Of a stretch of 16,967 nucleotides of DNA, positions 1 through 9,988 are shown one piece after another; position 1 is the stretch's first letter; each line of letters starts with the position of its first letter. The notes below the pieces were generated by a model. It saw only the letters and a program-made list of their open reading frames with translations. It had not been told where the DNA came from and did no database searches. The stretch is from CAXXOK01 sp035399245 (lineage in GTDB: Bacteria > Bacillota > Clostridia > Christensenellales > Aristaeellaceae): NCBI GenBank assembly GCA_035399245.1, contig DAOPIR010000045.1:1-16967 (forward strand), written 5' to 3'. The translations under genes and the position numbers were made by a program.

Positions 1-1296
1 CCCATGATGCCGCTGGCCAACGCGGCCAATGCCAGGCAGGAGGCACCGGTTACCAGCACCAGGGCACAGGGCTATGTTCCCCCTGCAGTAACGCACGCGA
101 CGCCGGCTGCACAGCAGGCTTCCCCGGGGATGAGTTATCCGCAGCAGGGTATGGGCATGCCGTATCAAAACCAGCAAACTCCGTATAATCAACCCCTGTA
201 TTCCGCACAACAGCCCCAGCAAAATATACCCATGGGAGGCTTTTCGGGGTATCAAGGCGGCAGCCAGCCACCTTCACAGCAGCCTGAAAAGCCGCCCAAG
301 CAGCCTGTAAACATCGATGATTGGCTGAAGATGTTTTTGTACATCGTGCTTCCGGTCGTGTTTGTGTTATGCATTGCACTGCCAAGCGAGTTTGATATTA
401 TCCGGTACCTGTTTATGACCGTTTGCGCGGCATCGGTTGGGGTGATGTGGTACCGCCAATCGTTTAATCCAAGCCTGCGAACCGGCATGACGATCGGCTA
501 TGCCCTGATGTGCATTGTTGTGATCGTAATGATGTATTCCGGAACCAGTGACGTGGTCAATACAGGCGCAAACATCACGGCCCAACCGACGCCGGTGATT
601 ACCGATGAACCTTCGGGCGAAGCGTTGGGATACCAGCTGGATCAGGCGCCAACCACAACAACACCTGTCGAAACCCTTCCGGAGGACACGGAGGCGGGGC
701 AGCGGTTGTCATCGTTTATGGATAATTGGATGGATAATCAGATTGAGGCAATGCTCAATTATGTGATGCCTTCCTGGCGACAATCCCAAAATGATGCGGC
801 TGCCGAATTGTTCATCATAATTTCAAACCGTACGCCGCTGTCCTATGAGATCGAATCGATCTCCGGCGCGGCCAGCGATACGTCGCGTTCCGTCACAATG
901 ACGGCGACGATCGATAAAAACAACGGGAATGATCCGGTCAAGTACCGATTTGTGATTTTAATGGATAACGAAGACGGAGACTGGTATGTGGACCCCAACT
1001 CACTGTCGACCAATGATATCGATGATGACGACGATGCAACGGAAGTGCCTGCAAATCTTGAGGCAATCTTTACGTTGGCACCCCGTCAAACGGTCACGCC
1101 GGTTCCGCCGGACAGCACGCTGCTGTATTACAATGCGGATGGCGGTTCCTACTACCATGCCGATCCGGAGTGCAGCGCCGTGAACTCCAAATATCTGCCG
1201 ATGGAATCCTTCACATACGGGGAGCTGGACGAAGAACCATACGCCGATCTGCTGCCGTGCCTGGTGTGCGGCGCACCGTCAAGATCGAGCGATTGA
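1..1296 (+). CDS. Membrane protein with Ada-like C-terminal zinc motif, 5' end missing
   Basis: I do not recognise the whole protein. The frame is open to the window edge, so the ATG at 4 need not be the start; residues are counted from it. Residues 1-105 are low-complexity, rich in Gln, Pro and Ala, as in cytoplasmic linkers of Clostridial membrane proteins that often follow a zinc ribbon (that part is not visible here). Three hydrophobic segments lie near 109-127, 132-150 and 161-180. After a Thr/Pro linker, residues about 230-335 look like a small alpha/beta domain ending in a GDWYVD strand, and Asp repeats lie at 338-344. The last 50 residues carry H385, C390, C419 and C422, with a PCLVC knuckle. 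This pattern resembles the short Ada-type metal-binding motif found at the ends of many secreted Firmicute proteins (inference). A terminator follows 17 bases after the stop. Confidence 0.7.
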   Translation, partial: PMMPLANAANARQEAPVTSTRAQGYVPPAVTHATPAAQQASPGMSYPQQGMGMPYQNQQTPYNQPLYSAQQPQQNIPMGGFSGYQGGSQPPSQQPEKPPKQPVNIDDWLKMFLYIVLPVVFVLCIALPSEFDIIRYLFMTVCAASVGVMWYRQSFNPSLRTGMTIGYALMCIVVIVMMYSGTSDVVNTGANITAQPTPVITDEPSGEALGYQLDQAPTTTTPVETLPEDTEAGQRLSSFMDNWMDNQIEAMLNYVMPSWRQSQNDAAAELFIIISNRTPLSYEIESISGAASDTSRSVTMTATIDKNNGNDPVKYRFVILMDNEDGDWYVDPNSLSTNDIDDDDDATEVPANLEAIFTLAPRQTVTPVPPDSTLLYYNADGGSYYHADPECSAVNSKYLPMESFTYGELDEEPYADLLPCLVCGAPSRSSD

Positions 1297-1312
1297 TCAA
1301 AAGAAATACACA

Positions 1313-1349
1313 AAAAGCGCTCTGCCCATCTTGCGGACAGAGCGCTTTT
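1313..1349. terminator. Bidirectional rho-independent terminator
   Basis: A perfect 12-bp stem, AAAAGCGCTCTG at 1313-1324 and CAGAGCGCTTTT at 1338-1349, has a 13-base loop. It carries T-tracts on both strands and sits between two convergent genes. It should end transcripts of the left-hand membrane protein gene on the plus strand and of the tig-to-acyltransferase operon on the minus strand. Confidence 0.9.
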
Positions 1350-1358
1350 ACATATAGG

Positions 1359-2474
1359 CTACAGCTTTAGCTGATACTGCCGATAGGTGCGGTAGTGTTT
1401 TGCACCGGCACGCTCCAGCGACAGGGCACTTTGCAGATTGGTTTCGTCAATCGCGGAAATTTCAAACGCTTGAATACCGATTGCGTTGGCACGCTGATAC
1501 ATTTTGAGCATCATAGCGGCGTTGACGGCCTTATTGTGATAGTCCGGCGCGACAAACACCATGGAGCAGCGGGCGGTGCGGACTTTGTGAAAGATCCTTG
1601 CCACCCAGCCAAAGGGGAACAGGCGGCCGTTGATCATTTTGGCAAGCTTTGAAAAGTCCGAAAACGCAACGGCAACGCCCACCAGCCGGTCTCCGGCGTA
1701 GGCGGTTACCAGCAGATCCGCCTTGGTGTAGCGAAGCAGCGATTTCAGCTCGCTTAAGATATCATCAATGGTCGGGGGTGTAATTTCGGAGTCCGAAGGC
1801 AAGGCCTTTGCGATCATATTGGCTACGTCACGCGCCAGGGTTTCCTGGTGATCGGGCCGCAGGTCGGCAAGCGCAATACGAAAGCCAAAGCGGCTTTGCG
1901 CCATATCGGAGAGCTTTTCATACGTCGCCGCGGGAAACTCGCTTATCTTGAGCAGATAGGCGCGGTGATCGCGATATTTGGTGAATCCATACGCGGTAAA
2001 AAACTCATGATAATACGGTGGATTGTATGGATTGAACAGGGAATTGAGACTGTCAAAGCCTTCGTACAAAAGGCCTTCGGTGTAATCGTCAAATCCAGGC
2101 TCATTGGGGCCGATAATGATTTCCATACCCAGCTGCTTTAAGTAGTTTACGGCGGCATCCAACACGGCACGCGCGTATTCCATATTGTTTTCGCTTTCGA
2201 AAAGGGCGATGTAACCGCGCTTTTGGCCGAGACGCTCGTTAATGCGCTCGTCTACGCCTGCCAGCACACGCGCTACCGGACGCTCGTCATCATATGCTAA
2301 AAACAGGGAATGCGGACCGTTGCGCCAAGGATTGTGATCTCCGATCAGATGATACATCTCCATGCGTTTCATTGGAGGAACCCAGTACGGATCCTTGCGA
2401 TACAGGCGTTTTGGCAGTGCCAAAAATGCCCGCACGCCTTCCGGCGTTTTTTGGAGTGTTTCCACATGAATCAT
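1359..2474 (-). CDS. YghO-type GNAT-fold acyltransferase
   Basis: 371 residues, close to the length of E. coli YghO. The signature block GPNEPGFDDYTEGLLYEGFD (residues about 122-141) is followed by a Tyr-Tyr motif and a GF-KYRDH stretch, as in the YghO family of double-GNAT-like proteins. A second GNAT-like half lies at about 245-371 (VTAYAGDRLVGVAVAFSDF, then MVFVAPDYHNKAVNAAMM). From memory, some relatives of this family act as bacterial ceramide synthases and others have no known substrate, so neither acyl donor nor acceptor can be named. The ATG at 2474 has GGGAGAG a few bases upstream. It lies 43 bp after ysxC and is the last gene before the terminator, so it is probably co-transcribed with the protease genes. 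No sphingolipid gene is nearby. Confidence 0.72.
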   Translation of the reverse strand: MIHVETLQKTPEGVRAFLALPKRLYRKDPYWVPPMKRMEMYHLIGDHNPWRNGPHSLFLAYDDERPVARVLAGVDERINERLGQKRGYIALFESENNMEYARAVLDAAVNYLKQLGMEIIIGPNEPGFDDYTEGLLYEGFDSLNSLFNPYNPPYYHEFFTAYGFTKYRDHRAYLLKISEFPAATYEKLSDMAQSRFGFRIALADLRPDHQETLARDVANMIAKALPSDSEITPPTIDDILSELKSLLRYTKADLLVTAYAGDRLVGVAVAFSDFSKLAKMINGRLFPFGWVARIFHKVRTARCSMVFVAPDYHNKAVNAAMMLKMYQRANAIGIQAFEISAIDETNLQSALSLERAGAKHYRTYRQYQLKL

Positions 2475-2517
2475 TGTGATCTCTCCCTATGCAAAGAATA
2501 TAATCAAACGATGCGGT

Positions 2518-3099
2518 TCAGGCCATCAGAGTTTCGATGTGCTGTAACAATTCCTCGCGGCCGGTTTGATCGGCAGCGGAGAAGGGAATGACTTCCCACG
2601 GTTGCTTTTGCATGGCGCGGCAGATGGGTGCGATGTGCTTCATACGGGCGCCGCGGCTGATTTTATCCGCCTTTGTAGCGATTACCGTAAAGGGAATGCC
2701 GATACTGCGGTAAAACGCTGCCATGGCAATATCATCGTCTGTTGGTTCGTGACGGATATCCACCAGTTGAAGCGCATGCTTAAGCAGAGTGCTTTCGCGA
2801 AAATAGGCTTCCATCATCTCTCCCCAGCGCTGCTTTTCCGTTTGATTGACCTTCGCAAAGCCATAACCGGGAAGATCGATAAGATGAAACGAATCATTGA
2901 TAAGGAACACATTGATCAGCCGTGTTTTACCGGGGGTTGAGGATGTTTTACAAAGGTTCTTTCTACGGCAAAGGGTGTTGATCAGCGAGCTTTTGCCAAC
3001 ATTGCTTTTGCCGACAACCGCCAACTGGGGAAGCGTGATGGGAGGGTTTTCATGATACGCTGCCATGCTTGTAACAAATGCGGCGTTTTTAATCATCAT
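2518..3099 (-). CDS. ysxC: Ribosome biogenesis GTP-binding protein YsxC/EngB
   Basis: 193 residues, the normal size for this essential GTPase, which acts in late assembly of the 50S ribosomal subunit. The GTPase motifs are complete: G1 GKSNVGKS at 30-37, the switch I Thr in the KTSSTPGKT stretch at 51-59, G3 DLPGYG at 75-80, G4 TKAD at 142-145 and G5 SAA at 174-176. Two ATG codons are adjacent (3099 and 3096), and the SD-like GAGGG lies within the end of lon. The start is only 2 bases beyond the lon stop, so translation is probably coupled to lon. A lon-ysxC pair is conserved widely in Firmicutes. Confidence 0.96.
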   Translation of the reverse strand: MMIKNAAFVTSMAAYHENPPITLPQLAVVGKSNVGKSSLINTLCRRKNLCKTSSTPGKTRLINVFLINDSFHLIDLPGYGFAKVNQTEKQRWGEMMEAYFRESTLLKHALQLVDIRHEPTDDDIAMAAFYRSIGIPFTVIATKADKISRGARMKHIAPICRAMQKQPWEVIPFSAADQTGREELLQHIETLMA

Positions 3100-3101
3100 G
3101 A

Positions 3102-5513
<2,412 letters not shown>

Positions 5514-5534
5514 GGTTGTCCTCCTTATAAGGGG

Positions 5535-6836
5535 TTATCCGGCATGATTCGACTTAAGCGCAGGTTCATGACGGTGAATGGTTCGGGGTTTACGTACGGG
5601 TTCTTCGCTGTGCAGCAGACGGGGCTTTTCTTCTCCGCTGACGCATTTGGCGGTAATCAGGCACTGGGCAACATCGTTGCGGCTGGGCAGATCAAACATC
5701 GTGTCCAGCATCAGCTTTTCGATGATGGAGCGCAGACCGCGCGCGCCGCTCTTGCGTTCGATGGATTGCTTGGCAATCATCCGCAGGGCTTCCGGCTCAA
5801 ACAGCAGTTCAACGCCGTCCAGATCCATCAGATACACATATTGCTTTACCAGCGCGTTTTTCGGCTCGGTCAGAATACGGATCAGCTCTTCCTCGTCCAG
5901 CTGGTTAAGCGAGACAACGATGGGAAGGCGGCCTACAAACTCCGGAATCAGCCCGAACTTTATCAGATCTTCGGGACGGCCTTCCTTGAAAAGCTTACTC
6001 AAATCCTTTTCGGATTTGCTTTTCATTTCTGCGCCAAAGCCCAGTGTTTTCTTGCCGATGCGCTGCTCGATAATCGAATCCAGACCATCAAACGCGCCGC
6101 CGCAGATAAATAGAATATTGGTGGTATCAATTTGCAAAAACTCCTGATGGGGATGTTTGCGGCCGCCTTGCGGCGGAACGTTGGCAACCGTCCCTTCCAG
6201 GATTTTCAGCAATGTCTGCTGCACACCCTCGCCGCTTACATCGCGGGTGATGGAGGGGTTTTCCGATTTGCGGGCGATCTTATCAATCTCATCAATATAG
6301 ATGATTCCTCGTTCGGCAGCCTTGATATCATAGTCCGCGTTCTGAATCAGGCGTAAGAGGATGTTTTCTACATCCTCGCCTACATAGCCGGCCTCGGTAA
6401 GGCTGGTGGCATCGGCAATGGCAAAGGGCACCTGCAGAATCTTTGCCAGCGTCTGCGCCAAAAAGGTTTTGCCGCAGCCGGTGGGCCCGAGCATCAGAAT
6501 ATTGCTCTTTTGCAGTTCCAGATCACCGGCGGGCGGAGAATCAATGCGCTTATAGTGGTTATACACCGCAACGCTCAGGGTGCGCTTGGCATCCTCTTGA
6601 CCGATCACATATTGGTCGAGGATTTCCTTCAGCTCTTTGGGGCGCGGAAGCTCCATAGCGGCAATCTCGTCCGCCGCCTGATAATCATCCTGAATGATCT
6701 CATTGCAAAGGGCAATGCACTCATCGCAGATCATTGCGTTGGGGCCGGCTACCAGCCGGTGAACCTGTTCGCTGGTTTTGTTGCAAAAGCTGCAGCGCTT
6801 CAGTTTGGGAAGGTTTGGGTTCATCGTATCGGACAT
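5535..6836 (-). CDS. clpX: ATP-dependent Clp protease ATP-binding subunit ClpX
   Basis: 433 residues. ClpX is the hexameric unfoldase that recognises substrates and feeds ClpP. The N-terminal zinc-binding domain has C15, C18, C37 and C40. The AAA+ domain has Walker A GPTGCGKT at 117-124, pore loop GYVGED at 150-155, Walker B IIYIDEID at 178-185, an RKH loop at 226-228 and sensor-2 GAR at 364-366. The ClpP-docking tripeptide reads LGF (265-267), a member of the usual (I/L/V)GF set, which fits docking to the ClpP encoded next door. AAGGAG at 6843-6848, inside the end of clpP, sits 6 bases before the ATG, and the genes are 3 bp apart. The last 30 residues, rich in Arg, His and Pro, form a tail beyond the conserved fold. 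Confidence 0.98.
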   Translation of the reverse strand: MSDTMNPNLPKLKRCSFCNKTSEQVHRLVAGPNAMICDECIALCNEIIQDDYQAADEIAAMELPRPKELKEILDQYVIGQEDAKRTLSVAVYNHYKRIDSPPAGDLELQKSNILMLGPTGCGKTFLAQTLAKILQVPFAIADATSLTEAGYVGEDVENILLRLIQNADYDIKAAERGIIYIDEIDKIARKSENPSITRDVSGEGVQQTLLKILEGTVANVPPQGGRKHPHQEFLQIDTTNILFICGGAFDGLDSIIEQRIGKKTLGFGAEMKSKSEKDLSKLFKEGRPEDLIKFGLIPEFVGRLPIVVSLNQLDEEELIRILTEPKNALVKQYVYLMDLDGVELLFEPEALRMIAKQSIERKSGARGLRSIIEKLMLDTMFDLPSRNDVAQCLITAKCVSGEEKPRLLHSEEPVRKPRTIHRHEPALKSNHAG

Positions 6837-6839
6837 ACG

Positions 6840-7439
6840 TTACTCCTTATCGGTGCTGCGGGGTTCATAGATTTCGTCGATGATCCCGTACTCCAGCGCT
6901 TCCTTGGCGCTCATAAAGAAATCACGGTCGGCGTCTTTTTCCACACGGGCTAATTTTTGGCCGGTCATTTCGGCAATCAGGCGGTTCAGCTTGCTCTTGG
7001 TTTTCAGCAGCCATTCCGCGCGGATTTGCACATCGGAGGCCTGCCCGCTGGCACCTCCCAGCGGCTGATGGATCATCACTTCGCTGTTGGGCAACGCAAG
7101 TCGTTTGCCTTTTTGGCCGGCCATCAGCAAAAATGCGCCCATAGAAGCCGCCATGCCGATGCACACCGTGCGCACGGGGCACTTGATATAGTTCATCGTA
7201 TCGAAGATCGCCATACCGGCAGTTACGCTGCCGCCGGGGCTGTTGATATACAGGGAAATATCCGCATCCGGATTTTCCATTTCCAAAAACAACAGCTGCG
7301 CGACGATCACATTCGCTACATCATCGTCAATTTCGCCGCCAAGGAAAACGATACGATCTTTCAAAAGGCGGGAGTAAATATCAAACGAACGCTCACCGCG
7401 ATTGGTTTGTTCAATTACCATAGGGATTAAACTGCTCAC
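6840..7439 (-). CDS. clpP: ATP-dependent Clp protease proteolytic subunit ClpP
   Basis: 199 residues from the GTG at 7439. ClpP forms the tetradecameric serine-protease barrel used by ClpX and other Clp ATPases. The catalytic triad is S99 (GMAASMGAF), H124 (MIHQPLGG) and D173 (DADRDFF), with the standard spacing of family S14. The longest ORF begins at a TTG at 7469 and would add ten residues unlike the family. I prefer the GTG at 7439 because AGGAG at 7448-7452 sits 8 bases upstream and the product then begins MSSLIPMVIEQTNRGERS, matching the usual N-terminus. The gap to tig is 45 bp. It is transcribed with tig, clpX and lon. Confidence 0.97.
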   Translation of the reverse strand: MSSLIPMVIEQTNRGERSFDIYSRLLKDRIVFLGGEIDDDVANVIVAQLLFLEMENPDADISLYINSPGGSVTAGMAIFDTMNYIKCPVRTVCIGMAASMGAFLLMAGQKGKRLALPNSEVMIHQPLGGASGQASDVQIRAEWLLKTKSKLNRLIAEMTGQKLARVEKDADRDFFMSAKEALEYGIIDEIYEPRSTDKE

Positions 7440-7447
7440 TGTTTTCA

Positions 7448-7452
7448 CTCCT
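7448..7452 (-). promoter_or_regulatory. Ribosome binding site that fixes the clpP start
   Basis: AGGAG on the minus strand is 8 bases before the GTG at 7439. It lies inside the longest ORF, so the longer TTG start at 7469 is unlikely. Confidence 0.75.
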
Positions 7453-7484
7453 GTTCCATTATACAGCAAGTAGGTACGAGTTGT

Positions 7485-8864
7485 TTATTCTTCTGCATTA
7501 TCTGTGTCGTCTGCCGCTTCCGTTTCGTCCGCCGTTTTCTTGGCAGCCTTCTTGGCGGCGGGCTTTTTGGCTTTTTCATCTTTTACCGTGGCATTGTCCC
7601 ACAAAAGATCAAGCGCTGCGGTCGTTTGGGCACGGCTTTCAAAGTATTCATTCTGCGCGTCGGTAAGCTCCTGTTTAAGCTCATCCAGCGTCTTGCCCAT
7701 GGCGGCGGTATACTCCGAAAGCATCTCGTCCACCTTTTCGGGGTTGGCTTCGATGGATTCCGCCTTGATGATTTCGCCGATGACCATTTCGGTTTTCAGA
7801 TTATTGCGCGCTTCCGAGCGGTACATATCACGCATCTGTTCTTCGGTTTGGCCGGTGAGCTCCATGTATTTTTTCATGTTCAGGCCCTGCTGCTGCATGC
7901 GCCAATCCATTTCGCGCAGCTGGTCATCCAGCTTTTCCTCTACCATGGGATCGGGAATGTCAATCTCGGCATTCTCCACAATCTTTTGCACGAGCTCCTG
8001 CCGGGCCTGCGCGGTTGCCTGCTCGTCGGCGGCATCCTGCATGGTCTTTTTCAGATCGTCTTTATACTCTTTCAGGGTATCAAACTCGCTTACATCGGCA
8101 GCAAAATCGTCATCCAGCGCGGGAAGCTCCTCGTGTGTAATGGCGTTGACCTTTACATGAAACACAGCGTCCTTGCCCTTGAGGTCCTCGGCATGGTACT
8201 CCACAGGGAAGGTGACGGTAATATCCTTTTCTTCTCCGAGGTTCATTCCCACCATCTTCTCTTCAAAGCCCGGGATAAAGGAATTGGAGCCGATCACTAA
8301 CTTCTGGCCTTCCGCTGTGCCGCCGTTGAATTTGACGCCGTCTACCGACCCGGAATAATCAAGATTGATCTCGTCGCCGTTTTCCACGGGACGGTCGGTG
8401 ATATCCACGGCGCGCGCGACTTTTTTCTGCTCCTGGGCAAGACGTTCGTTAAGCTCATCCGCCGTTACGGTATGCAGCATACGGGTAACTTCTACGCCCT
8501 TATAATCGCCAAGCTTGATCTCGGGATATACAAACACTTCACAGGTAAACTTTACATCCTGTCCCTTTTCGATGGTTTCCACATCCACCTGCGGGCGGCC
8601 GACAGGATGCAGTTCATCCTTTTCTACCGCTTCCATATACGCATCGGGGAACAGAAGCTCCAGCGCATCGTCGTAGAAAACGCTATCCCCATACATGCGT
8701 TCAATCAGCTTACGCGGGGCCTTGCCTTTTCTAAAGCCCTGGATCTGAAAGCTGCCGCGGGATTTAATATAGGCTTTCTGTACTGCTTCCTCAAAATCTG
8801 AGGCCGGTACCGTGAAAGAAAGCTTGACTTTGTTTCCGGAAATTTTCTCTGTTGAATACTGCAT
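7485..8864 (-). CDS. tig: Trigger factor, ribosome-bound chaperone and prolyl isomerase
   Basis: 459 residues from the ATG at 8864. Trigger factor docks at the ribosomal exit tunnel and shields nascent chains. The N-terminal ribosome-binding domain has the signature GFRKGKAP at 43-50, identical in position to E. coli when this start is used. A FKBP-type isomerase domain follows (about 158-245, with GSNSFIPGFEEKMVG), then the helical C-terminal chaperone domain. An ATG two codons upstream (8870) abuts the GGAGG at 8871-8875 with no spacing; the one at 8864 has a 6-base spacing and is preferred. After about residue 425 there is a Lys/Ala repeat followed by an acidic Glu/Asp/Ala tail, outside the standard fold. 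It is the first gene of the operon to clpP. Confidence 0.97.
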   Translation of the reverse strand: MQYSTEKISGNKVKLSFTVPASDFEEAVQKAYIKSRGSFQIQGFRKGKAPRKLIERMYGDSVFYDDALELLFPDAYMEAVEKDELHPVGRPQVDVETIEKGQDVKFTCEVFVYPEIKLGDYKGVEVTRMLHTVTADELNERLAQEQKKVARAVDITDRPVENGDEINLDYSGSVDGVKFNGGTAEGQKLVIGSNSFIPGFEEKMVGMNLGEEKDITVTFPVEYHAEDLKGKDAVFHVKVNAITHEELPALDDDFAADVSEFDTLKEYKDDLKKTMQDAADEQATAQARQELVQKIVENAEIDIPDPMVEEKLDDQLREMDWRMQQQGLNMKKYMELTGQTEEQMRDMYRSEARNNLKTEMVIGEIIKAESIEANPEKVDEMLSEYTAAMGKTLDELKQELTDAQNEYFESRAQTTAALDLLWDNATVKDEKAKKPAAKKAAKKTADETEAADDTDNAEE

Positions 8865-8870
8865 TTTCAT

Positions 8871-8875
8871 CCTCC
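8871..8875 (-). promoter_or_regulatory. Ribosome binding site that fixes the tig start
   Basis: GGAGG on the minus strand directly abuts the ATG at 8870 but stands 6 bases from the ATG at 8864. The spacing decides for 8864. Confidence 0.8.
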
Positions 8876-8903
8876 GTAATAGAGTTATTCTGGCATCGGC
8901 AAA

Positions 8904-8919
8904 TTGAGAAATATCTCAA
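8904..8919 (-). promoter_or_regulatory. Inverted repeat in the tig leader
   Basis: TTGAGA-AATA-TCTCAA is a perfect 6-bp inverted repeat with a 4-base spacer. It lies about 10-25 bases into the predicted tig transcript and about 30 bases before the SD. It could be a 5' hairpin or an operator. A related repeat occurs at 9061-9085 in the divergent leader. Confidence 0.5.
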
Positions 8920-8934
8920 CAAGCCGTACTTATC

Positions 8935-8963
8935 AGTATACCATCGAACACTGCAAACCGCAA
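8935..8963 (-). promoter_or_regulatory. Predicted sigma-A promoter for the tig operon
   Basis: On the minus strand TTGCGG (8958-8963) and TATACT (8935-8940) are 17 bases apart. The predicted start is near 8928, giving a leader of about 65 bases. No other good promoter was seen upstream of tig. Confidence 0.6.
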
Positions 8964-9026
8964 GCTTTCAGGCTTGTTTGCCATGTAAATGTATACACGT
9001 TTGGGGCCAATTTGAAACACAACGCT

Positions 9027-9054
9027 TTGCAAGGCAAGAGAATTGTAGTATAAT
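9027..9054 (+). promoter_or_regulatory. Predicted sigma-A promoter for the yicC operon
   Basis: TTGCAA (9027-9032) and a consensus TATAAT (9049-9054) have a 16-base spacer. Transcription would start near 9061, where a hairpin begins. Confidence 0.7.
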
Positions 9055-9060
9055 TAAGTT

Positions 9061-9085
9061 TGAGACTAATTGGAAAATTGTCTCA
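9061..9085 (+). promoter_or_regulatory. Hairpin at the 5' end of the yicC transcript
   Basis: TGAGAC-T-AATT pairs with AATT-GTCTCA, ten base pairs with one bulged T and a GGAA loop. It begins at the predicted transcription start and ends 8 bases before the GGGAGG SD. It may stabilise the message or be a protein-binding site. A related GAGA/TCTC repeat lies in the tig leader. Confidence 0.5.
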
Positions 9086-9112
9086 CGAAAGGCGGGAGGA
9101 ACGCTGCGCAGC

Positions 9113-9976
9113 ATGACGGGCTTCGGACGAAGCCACATTGACCGTGACGGACGTGAAATGTTCATGGAATTGAAATCCGTGAATCATCGTTTTCTGGACG
9201 TGAATTATCGGCTGCCCAAAGCGCTGTCTTTTTTGGAAGAACCGCTGCGGGATATGATCCGCCAAAGCGGCATCAAGCGCGGTCACCTGGAAGTATCCAT
9301 TACCTACCGCAACAACCGCACGGATGCCAAAGCGATTACGCTGGACCATGAGCTGGTATTGCAATGCGCAAGCGAAACGCAGGTGGTAGCCGCGCAGCTG
9401 CAACAGGATGCGCCTTCCGTATTTGAGCTGATTGAACTGTGCGCGGCGCTGACAGTAACACAGGCGGAAGAAGACGCGCAAGAGGTAACCGGGCTGGCGG
9501 AGGAAGCGTTTGCCCAGGCGCAGACAGGCCTGCAGGCAATGCGGGAAAAGGAAGGGCAGCTGCTTACAGAGGACCTGAAAGCGCATCTGCAAAATGCACG
9601 GACGATTACAGATCGGATTGCCGTACTGGCGCCCCGTGTACCGCTGGATTACCGCGAACGGCTGACCAAACGGCTTACGGAATGGAAAGTGGAGATTGCG
9701 GATCCCGCACGTATCGCGCAGGAGGTTGCACAGATGGCGGATCGATGTGCGATTGACGAAGAGCTATCCCGCTTGAAAAGCCATTTTCAGCAGTTTACGG
9801 CATGTTTTAAGCGGGATGCCGAAACCGGCCGGCAAATGGACTTTCTGCTGCAGGAAATGAACCGTGAGATAAACACGATCGGTTCCAAAGCATCCGACGC
9901 GGAAATTGCAGCCTGTGTGGTAGACATGAAAAGCGTATTGGAAAAACTGCGTGAGCAAGTGCAGAATGTCGAGTAA
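9113..9976 (+). CDS. yicC: YicC family endoribonuclease
   Basis: 287 residues from the ATG at 9113, the usual length for this family (YloC in B. subtilis). E. coli YicC has been shown to cleave RNA. The N-terminal family block is MTGFGRS followed by ELKSVNHRFLDV at 19-30. The C-terminal DUF1732 region has ADRCAIDEELSRLKSH and GRQMDFLLQEMNREINTIGS starting at 239. The start is uncertain: GGGAGG at 9094-9099 is 13 bases from this ATG but only 4 from an in-frame CTG at 9104, and homologues usually have three more residues before MTGFG. The frame stays open far upstream, across the promoter, and that part is not coding. It is first in the order yicC-remA-gmk-rpoZ-coaBC, the same as in B. subtilis. 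Confidence 0.93.
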   Translation: MTGFGRSHIDRDGREMFMELKSVNHRFLDVNYRLPKALSFLEEPLRDMIRQSGIKRGHLEVSITYRNNRTDAKAITLDHELVLQCASETQVVAAQLQQDAPSVFELIELCAALTVTQAEEDAQEVTGLAEEAFAQAQTGLQAMREKEGQLLTEDLKAHLQNARTITDRIAVLAPRVPLDYRERLTKRLTEWKVEIADPARIAQEVAQMADRCAIDEELSRLKSHFQQFTACFKRDAETGRQMDFLLQEMNREINTIGSKASDAEIAACVVDMKSVLEKLREQVQNVE

Positions 9977-9988
9977 GGAGTTTAGCTG

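Noticed and set aside
7440..7484. Consensus TATAAT (minus strand, 7458-7463) as an internal clpP promoter
   Set aside because: Transcription would start at or inside the clpP SD, and the -35 region is poor, so it probably does not make a translatable message.
8988..9000. TGTATACA palindrome as an operator between tig and yicC
   Set aside because: Eight bases in an AT-rich spacer is easily chance, and it is not repeated nearby.
8871..9112. CtsR or CIRCE/HrcA heat-shock operator ahead of tig
   Set aside because: I found neither the GTCAAA tandem repeats nor the TTAGCACTC/GAGTGCTAA inverted repeat here or in the short gaps before clpP, clpX and lon.
8852..9112. N-terminal extension of YicC
   Set aside because: The frame is open, but it runs through the promoter, the leader hairpin and the SD, and the extra 87 residues resemble no family.
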